This document shows, piece after piece, positions 55,984 to 64,000 of a DNA stretch of 64,000 nucleotides. The notes beneath the pieces are model-generated. The model was not told the origin of the DNA and did no database searches. It saw only the letters and a program-made list of their open reading frames with translations. The DNA is taken from the NCBI RefSeq assembly GCF_028009165.1, contig NC_079243.1, forward strand, positions 1,736,001 to 1,800,000. The letters are read 5' to 3'. Positions within the stretch are counted from its first letter, which is position 1; each line of letters opens with the position of its first letter. This stretch comes from Akanthomyces muscarius (Eukaryota > Ascomycota > Sordariomycetes > Hypocreales > Cordycipitaceae). Both the position numbers and the translations under genes were made by a program.

Positions 55984-56589
55984 TCAATAGCATCCGTGAT
56001 CGTGGGGCCTATCCCAGCGAGATGGCAGCCCCTTGCCAATATCACTATACGTATCGAGGTACCGCACACATTTCTTCTCGGTAAGGTCTCTCATGTCAAA
56101 CTCGGCCTGGCCCGCGTCGACGGTGTGCCCATTGACGGAGACATAGGTGCCGTACTCTGGGTCGCCGCTCCCCTTGATCGCCCGCCACGCCTTGGTCGGC
56201 GTCGGGGCATCGCTGCCCGCGATGTCTGGCAGCTCCAGCGCCGCCGCATCCACGTCGACAACCTCGCCCGCGGCGTTGGTGTTGAGGCAGCGCACGCCGC
56301 ACGTCTTGCAGAAGAAGAAGTGAATCTCCCTGTCCTCGGTGAGGTAGTCGCCTAGGTCGGCGTACGGGTCGAGCGGGTGCAGCAGCAAAAAGTCGGCCGC
56401 CGGATCGGCGGGCTTGAGGTGGAAGAGGCCCATCTTGTGGCAGGTGGTGCAGTTGCAGCGGGAGATGCGCTGCTCCTCTTCCTTGGGCGGATTGGACTCG
56501 GTGTGCGGTGCGGGCAGCGTGAAGAAGAGCACGTAGCGGGTGGCGCCGCAGTGGCATCCGCCAACGAGCGGTACTTTTCGCGATTCCAT
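55984..56589 (-). CDS. GFA-domain (CENP-V/GFA family) protein
   Basis: Single exon, 201 residues from the ATG at 56589 (a longer frame upstream has no ATG). The GFA zinc ligands are present: GGCHCG at 11-15 (Cys12, Cys14), SRCNCTTCH at 44-51 and FFCKTCGVRC at 92-101. The family (glutathione-dependent formaldehyde-activating-type fold) binds zinc and glutathione-like thiol adducts; most fungal members are uncharacterised, so I call only the fold. A PPKEEEQ insertion follows the first ligand pair. The promoter would be to the right, where no TATA is evident. Confidence 0.88.
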   Translation of the reverse strand: MESRKVPLVGGCHCGATRYVLFFTLPAPHTESNPPKEEEQRISRCNCTTCHKMGLFHLKPADPAADFLLLHPLDPYADLGDYLTEDREIHFFFCKTCGVRCLNTNAAGEVVDVDAAALELPDIAGSDAPTPTKAWRAIKGSGDPEYGTYVSVNGHTVDAGQAEFDMRDLTEKKCVRYLDTYSDIGKGLPSRWDRPHDHGCY

Positions 56590-59500
56590 GCTAGAGGTGG
56601 TGATATGGAGGTGCAGATGAAGGCAGAGCAATTCGGGCAATTTGACGTTTATATGTTTGAGCTCTGGGATTCAGCTGCGGGGCATGCCTCAGCTCGACTA
56701 ACGACTTACTGGTAGCGCCACAGCATCGTGAACCGTCGGTGGTCGATAGACCAGCAAATTCACGGTGGCGTAGAGATAACGTGTGCACAAGCAAGGTTTC
56801 TGCAAGCCTTCCGCAGATCATCTACATAGTAGGTGGTCCTCCAGTGCTAGCATTGTTGTTTTATTGCAACGACGGTCTGCCTCTCAACGTTGTAGCGCAA
56901 ACGTAGCAGAATGTAGTGCTCGCTGTACGTCTTCCCCAGGACAAACGAGCCTGGAATGGACAGGTTCAACATCTTTGTCCGAGGCTTGCAGCCTCTCTGG
57001 TTCAAGAAGTCCATCTAGTATCGTTGCCATGTACTGCTGCGATGCAAGCTGACGCGCCGCGGTGGATCGTGGATGCTAGACCTGTTGGTAATTATGGTGA
57101 TCACCCGAAGGTGTACGGGACCCTTCCTGTCCTCGTCTGAATGACGGTCTCGGATGCAGACTCTTGTGTCTCATCCTTGATATAGCTTCTTGGGCCACTT
57201 CCTAGCTATTTCATGCGCTCCATAGATTTTCCCGGATCTTGACCTCCAGGATTGCATTCGACGCCCCGCCTGGCTTACACCGAAGAGAGCGGCGGGTCAG
57301 CAGAGAGAAAGTTCCCCGACGTTGCTCTTGGTACTGGCCTGAACACCAGAAATCCCGAATCTATGGAATCTTCTATAATTCTCCAATGCTTTCCGTTTTC
57401 TGTCATCTCATTAGATATTTTGCTCAATGATTCCTTTGCATGATATCTCGGCCTACAAGGAAATGACTCCCAGGTGGGGCCGGGTCCGGAGCCGCGACTG
57501 CCTCACAGGCCCGAATTTCCTCATACAGCGAAGGTTCTGAACATTCTTTACGGCCCCTTGAAATGGTGTAATGAATAGTACGGAAGAAACAGTCCGGGCT
57601 TGGACGGAACAGGAATTCACGGTCGACTCGTTTTTCGTGGGCTGGCATTGGTGGACGTGTGCCGGCGTAGAACACCGGGCGACTCCTCGTGGTATGAGAC
57701 TCGTCAATCAAGATACAATCTCTCATGTCGTTTTCTAAAGCTACTTTGGACTCTCATTTTCTTTGAGTCTCGAAGCTCGGGCACGGAAAGCGCTGTTCGT
57801 CGTACTTGGCAGCAACAGGTGCCGAGCACAGCAAAGCACCCGAAGAGAGGAGATGTAAAATCCCGATACAACTAGAAAACCCCGAGAAAATATGACACTA
57901 AGATACTACTGCAGTTTTCAGCATTATAAAGGCCTTTCGAACCAATTAAATAGGCCTTTTGAGCGTAGCGACTTTTCCTCCGTAGACACTATGAACGCGC
58001 GGTCGAGTACAGCTACCCTATACTCAGCCCGGAGGGTATATGTATGCGTGATGAACATCTGTATACAGCTTATGGAGACATCTATGACTAGTTTGACAAC
58101 TCCAATTTATAGAGAAGATGTCAAAGAAATTATTCGTAGGTTTGAATGCATGTTTTGCGCTGGTGCTGTGTAGGACTGCTGAATTATATCCTCAAGCGGC
58201 TGTCCTAAAAAGAACGTTCGACCACGTCGCTATCGCTCACCACCACTGAAAAGAGAAGCATAGTGAGAAACAACTCTCAAGACCCAGGCGCATTCTTTCA
58301 TTCTATTCAGATCTCTGTCTTTGTCATCACCAAGGCATACCCGTACACAAAGAAGCATTTGCCAATGATAGGGGTTGAAGGGCTTCAACAGCCATCCCAC
58401 GTTTTTACCAAAAGCCAAAGCACGTAGAGGCCAAAGAATGCCACAGTTACTTTCCATCTAGTGGCCGTTGTAGATCATTCGATTGCTTTGACATCCTTGT
58501 GACAGATGTATCTCTATCAAAATCTACCGAATGCGTGTGCACAGGCCCTGGTCGGCATCGGCAGGAGCCGAGCCAAGTATAGTTGTGACAAACGACAAAC
58601 CTTGCCGCCACAGATGCAACCCAAAGTGATTAGCAAAGTACAGACACAGCTGAAAATAGGTGTACCAAAGCTGGTCACGTTGCCACGTTCGACTTTGAGA
58701 GGGGGGAGCATTGTGCACGGTATACCCGGACTTCGCACTCCTGTCTTGCGAGTTGCGCCCCCCCGTTGAACCACTTGCGATGTCCGGGCTAAACGACAAC
58801 CCCCGGTCGATAGCTCGTAGCTTCTTGTCCGACAGAGCTGCAAAAAAAGTCAAATAAAGGAAGTCACCTCATGAGATTATACATTTACGTATTTGGACGT
58901 GACCGGTCAACTGCCGAAGGCGCATGTTTCTTTGCAGCGCAAAGCACGGGAGTCCGAAAGCAGAATGACATGACAGGGGTCGAGCATCAAGGTTTGATCT
59001 AGCATGTGTCACCCATGGCCCGAGAAGGCCAGACTGTAAGCCGTCCAGAACCTCGATCATTGTAGAACGGTCTGCCCGTTAGCCCCGAAACGATTTTGCG
59101 CAGTCTTTTTCGCAACGCACCGCACGGTTGCGCGGCGCCGTCCGAACGGGAGGCAAAAGGCCCAGAACGACACACTCCCTCGCAGCGCAAGACATTCTCC
59201 CAGAGTCCCGTCAACTCCTGCACGGGCTTCTTGCTCTCCTCATCCTGCCGGATTCAGACCATTTTCTCTGATGTTGACAGTTTTCTTTTGCCCCCATGTC
59301 CGTCACGAGGCCTCGGAGACGTTTCGTGCGCGTTTCAGATCCGGGGCGCTATTGGCTGAGAGCTTTCTTCAACGCCCTTTGTTGCTACTTGTGCTTGGCA
59401 ATCCTTTGCCTCTTATTTAAAATGGCCTATTAAAACGAGTCAAGCATTTGGAGTGTACATGAAAAGTCAGTCAGAGAAACGCGCGACCGCGTAAAGTGTT

Positions 59501-62500
59501 TTTCTTTTTCTTTCGCAGACACAGACCAGCCAATTCGAAACAGCGGGTTGTCTACTGCCTGGAACCGTAAACTTGCACTTTGACTTGCATCATCTTTCTA
59601 CGCACACACCTCAAAATATCCCCTTTATCCTTTTTGACTTTACGATATGATGCCATCGCGCAGCCCGCCATTGTCGGAGCAGATGCAGCGCTGTTCGCGC
59701 CGTCCCCCAGAAGGAAAGCGGCAGTGCCCATGTCCCAATGCAGCGATCTTCCGCATTCCAGTCCAGGCGCGCCCACCAGACACGCCCCCCCGCCTAGCCG
59801 TTTTTGTCCTTTTACTTTCTCACCTTTCCTTCTTCAACGCTGCACTTACTCATGAGTAGAGAAGGGGGCCTAAACCGTTTGTGCGGTGGTGGTGCCGCCC
59901 CAACAGCGTGGTTCTCCCGTGGGCAGAAACCGAGCCCGTCGCTCTCACATGGCGCAACCATAGCCAAGGGAACCACTTTGACACGACGGAGTTGGCCTGG
60001 CCCTTTTTCACTTTTTTGCCACTGTTCCTATTTCAGCCCGGGACCAGGACTGATTCTCTCGCTGCAGACTCGCCCGACCCGCCCTCTCGAACCAACCGGG
60101 CTGCCGCGGCGTGATGGCTTCAAACTCCGCTCGCTCCTCCTCTTCCGTTTGCTAAGAAAGTGGTCTCTCTGTTCCCACTTGGGCGACGTACGTGGCGTCA
60201 AACTTTGCTGCTGCTGCGGACGCCCGGCTGCTGCCTCGTTCTTGTGGTGGGAAGAGCTCCAGTGCCCACGAGGAGCGGCGGGCGGCCCTCTCCCTCGGTG
60301 TCGTGCCGCTCCTTGGGATTTCCGTGACCGTGTCCGCCCAGTGCGCTCTTTTGCTTGGCTGCTGCTGGGGCCCTCGAACCTGTGGGCAAGAGGCGTGCGT
60401 GTAATATGGTCGCTCCGTCACATTTTGTAGAGTGAACGAGTCGAACAACATCGGCGTCACCGTCTTATGCTTGAGTTGTCGGGCGAACTGCGGATCCTGG
60501 TTATGTACTATCATGTGTGAGTATTATCGAAATTATTGAAAATGAGAGTTGAGATAAAGAACCTGCATTTGCAACTGTTCACTGTGCAGCGGCAAAAGGT
60601 ACATTCTGGATTGTAAGCGAGCTAAACTCGCGCACTTGTCTTAGATGTGATATGCGACGCGCAGGGCGGGCGATGAACACATGGGCAGGAGACATAGCCG
60701 CTGAAAAAGACGCCCCCATCACTTATCTCTTACCATTCTTTTCTTGCATTCCTACCTGTGTCGTATTCCCAAGTCGCACACACGCCCACACCACACACCG
60801 AAAAGGTGGGATGCGTGATCGGATGGCGCGTCACCAACTGTCAAACTCCCAAGCCCCCAACACCTTTTTCTTTTCTTTTCGGCCAAGCCTCGACCGGTGG
60901 CGGCGAGCTTGTGTAACTGCCGCGATATAATAAGAAACAAGGCAAACACGCAGAAACAAAAAGCGCCACCGCCACCCATTCGCCAGCTACGGATATGCGT
61001 ACACACTGAAGGAAACTGGGCGTCTGTCAGCTACAAGACACGTAAATTCGCAGTGTGCATCAGGCGGGCGGAACCAAGAAAACTGGCGAAATCACATGAT
61101 GGCTCTTGGTTTCATGTTAAACCGGCGCGCCGCATTCGTAGTCTGCCTCAGACACTCGTGCTGGACCGTGCCGTTGGGTTGTGTGTTTCTCGCTGGGCGC
61201 GGCAGATGGAGGGCCGTGAGCCAGTCAAGTTTTAGGGAGCGACTGAGACATGACCCAAATCCCGGGTTGGTTGTTTCCTGGCCTTTGCCAAAATGTCTCA
61301 GCCTTGCGTCAGTGACCATCTACAACTGCTGCAACCTATCATGATCTGTCGGCTCTTTCCGCAGCTCTTCTTGTTGGGTTTTCTTGTTTTTGAGCAAAGT
61401 GGTGCAGCGATTACGCAGCTGCGTGTGCCTCAAAATCTCCGTCACTTCAACGGTCAACTTTCCCCGGCTCTTCGGAGCAGCCGACCAACTCACAGCGTAG
61501 AAGCGCGATTCACGCAGCCACTAATGCACCGCCGTTTTCTCCTATCCCTTTCATCCAATTGCCAGTCTCTCTGACTAAACTGACCGAGCCAATCCCTATA
61601 CTTGATTTTCTCCTTTCTCCCACTTGCCACTCTCTCTCACACACCCCTCCCCCACAGTATTGGGCTCCAGTGAAGTTTGTGTTAGCTGCAAACTCTGCCG
61701 CCTCTCTCTCAGGAGAAGCAGGCCAGCTGACTCTCCCCTGCACTGAGCCGCTTCACCATTTCCCTACAGAGAAAAGAAGTCCACTTTCTACTGGGTTTCA
61801 TCTGAAAAAGACCTCCCTTGCCCCCTTTCAGTGTGTGTTCTTCTGCTACTTCTGTGGAGCACTCCTGCCGTGCCCACCGTGAGAGTGGTGATGCTCTGCC
61901 GAATCCGGCGAAGGAGGGCATCTTCACCAATCAAAGGCGGCACAAGGCTCCTTTGTTCTCCAAGCCGCAGCACTTTAAAAAAGTATTGACTACCCAGAGA
62001 GGACTGTTTCAGCGCAAGGGCCATGAGGAGAGTTACCCTATGCGCGTATATGTGAGCACAGGCGCGACTCTCGCAAGAAGCGGGCGGGGACTGAGCAGTC
62101 GCTGCCTGAGCGTCAATACCAGCGTATTGTAAAGGTATCATCTGAGGCAGCTCTGCGCTGTTCACCTCATTAAACGTTCTTGTCTCTTGTTTACGATCGT
62201 TGACCTGCCGTCTCTCGCCTGGCAAGTCTCTCGATAGCACGATGGTGAGCCCATCTCTGCAACGGCCCCTCTCTCGCTGTTTCCGGTCATCTCAGCAAAC
62301 TCGCCAACATACAAACCCTTCTCCGGAGACTTGCAGCCCTGATGCAGAATAAAAGATGCAACTCTCCTGTCTACAAGTGACGCAACGCCACCGGTTTTGG
62401 CCGCAAACCAACGCAAGCGGAAAGACTTGTTCGCTGGGAGCCGAGCTACTCTTTACCGTTGTACATTCACAGCATCGCCAGGGTTGCGGGTTAATGCTGC

Positions 62501-64000
62501 CCGTGCCTCCCGCCTCGCAGCGCCCCAGTGTTTCCCTCCTCTTCCCTGGGTCGCCATTGTTCGGGTGCCTCGTCCGGACGACCCTAATGTAGGTACAGCC
62601 CGCCAATCCTCGGCAGCGACACAGCGCCGAACCCGCAAGCCGTAGAGGAAGGGCCGCAACGAAGCCGACGGCCCCAGGATGAGAGTCCTGCTACCCACCC
62701 CCAAGAAGAAGCGCAAAACCAGCGTTGGTGTCCCATACTGCCGGTAGACAGGCTGCTGCCCCAACACCCCTCGTCTTTCCCCCCTCTCCCCTCCCCTCCC
62801 CTCCCCTTTGGCTGTAGTGCCCCTCCAACCCTCTTCCCACCTTGCCCTCAACTCGTTGCGCATGCGTCATCCCCGCCCACGTCGCCTTCTCCGTGTCTGT
62901 GTAGAGTTGCAGTGCTAGATCACATACCTCGGGCTATTCCCGAGCCCCAAGGAGAGCGCCGTACCAATCGTGTGGAAAGCGCAAGTCATGTCAACCGCCT
63001 TTGGCTTCTTGTGGTAGCTGAAAGCGACTTTTGGTTTTCTGGCAGGCCCCTTGCGCCTGCAGACCGAAATTCTCTCCCTCTAGAATGGGGGCAAAGAGCA
63101 CGCCCACCCCTTTCCACATTTGGTCTTCTTGCTCTGATACGTCGTCTTCACTGTGACATCAGCACGCCACCCCTCCTGCTCATAGCATCCCCCACTGCGC
63201 CTTTAGTCTCCGCTAATGAGCTAGAAGGCTTGCCCTCGCCCGCCCGCCAGTTGGTTTCCTCTGCTCGGACCCTGGCTCTGCCTCCTGATTCGACGCAAGT
63301 CTCCGTAGGCATCTCCTAGACAGCGTACGCTCACCGCCCAGGCGAGGACACAACCAGCCCTTTCACCAACTTTGCGGGGCACACCAGTTTAGTGAAGTTT
63401 GCGTCTGTGAAGGAGGGGGTGGATGATAGCCGCACAGCTGACCGGAGTAGTCGTTGCGGTCAGCGTGACTGCCAATTTCTCGGTCAGCTTCGAAAATCTT
63501 CGGAAGTGATTGTTAGTAGACTCAGAGGACAAGCTTACGGAAGGTGACAATGTGAGAAGCGGAAAGGCTCTGTAATAGGGTGGCACTCACTTTCGCTTGG
63601 TGATAGAGACTTTGCGTTGGTAGCCACCCCCTACACAATAAGCGATAGCAATTTTTTAAAAAGACCAACGTCACAGAAAAATGAGTTCAAGAAACATTAG
63701 TAGCCTGTATTGCTAATAAGATTACATAAAGTCAGATAACCAAATCGTCGGTCTGCAATGCAATGTCTGGCCCCTGTTCGAGGTGACCTGCCCAAAAGGC
63801 GACGAGTCACACTTGAATGCCAGGCGCACTAAATGTTTTGGTAAATATAACAGATACAACAGGGATATAGACATTGCGAGGGAAAAAAAAAAAACAGCCA
63901 ACCGATATGTGCCGTGAGGCGTTACCATCTTCGTACGTATAGTTTAAAAAAGACGTGCAATTGTAAAACACTGCGGTGGTCAGTCGCACCGAACAAGACG
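56590..64000. other. 7.4 kb without a supported gene
   Basis: Includes frames up to about 208 codons (59804-60430 plus), but they are Pro/Ser/Arg-rich products of GC/CT-rich DNA, overlap other frames in other phases, lack domains and show no consistent splice pattern. CT-rich stretches (61500-61700, 62760-62810 with tandem CCCCT) suggest long 5' UTRs or promoters of a gene starting beyond 64000. Nothing is asserted. Confidence 0.5.
62779..62810 (+). repeat. tandem CCCCT polypyrimidine tract
   Basis: Five-base unit CCCCT repeated several times with small variations in a purely pyrimidine strand. Confidence 0.6.

Noticed and set aside
59804..60430. 208-codon plus-strand frame
   Set aside because: Low-complexity, overlaps other frames, no domain; probably GC-rich non-coding sequence.
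1..64000. CRISPR arrays, bacterial operons, rRNA
   Set aside because: Spaced direct repeats are absent, the genes contain spliceosomal introns, and no rRNA sequence was recognised.

Overview
This is nuclear DNA of a filamentous ascomycete (Pezizomycotina, most likely Sordariomycetes/Hypocreales; inferred, not searched). The evidence is 50-110 nt introns with GTRNGT donors and CTAAC-like branch points, conserved eukaryotic housekeeping genes, fungal-only families (UstYa-like, fungal kinase-like, Sfh5, Pfa5), and an AT-saturated tract with the signature of repeat-induced point mutation (RIP). Many genes needed introns placed by hand; where phases and motifs fit exactly I give exon coordinates.

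Left part (1-28.3 kb) is mostly core genome: a small membrane/coiled-coil protein, the proteasomal deubiquitinase Ubp6 divergent from the Arp2/3 subunit ARPC4, a single-RRM protein with an in-frame TAG that may be spliced out, a small secreted double-psi beta-barrel protein, the Sec14-like protein Sfh5, an Ash1-type SET histone methyltransferase, an unrecognised Cys-rich protein, the palmitoyltransferase Pfa5 (with DHLC instead of DHHC) and a kinase-fold protein whose catalytic Asp appears to be lost.

Middle part (about 30.7-54 kb) is accessory: a UstYa-like oxidase divergent from a tiny secreted peptide gene, a 1.9 kb RIP-destroyed repeat, a decayed membrane-protein gene, the remains of a hybrid NRPS-PKS (an intact adenylation domain, a broken carrier domain and a ketosynthase stub), an FAD monooxygenase, an O-methyltransferase, a secreted 8-Cys protein with a basic tail, a secreted lipase and an alcohol-acetyltransferase-like protein. 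It looks like an eroded secondary-metabolite/secretome region next to a transposon graveyard.

Right part (54-64 kb): the most unusual object in the window is a tRNA-Asn(GTT) gene on the minus strand (55259-55390) interrupted in the anticodon stem by 58 nt with textbook spliceosomal signals (GTAAGT, TACTAAC, AG). Removing exactly that GT-AG segment restores a complete cloverleaf, and a T7 Pol III terminator follows. A GFA-domain protein lies beside it, then about 7.4 kb without a gene I can support.
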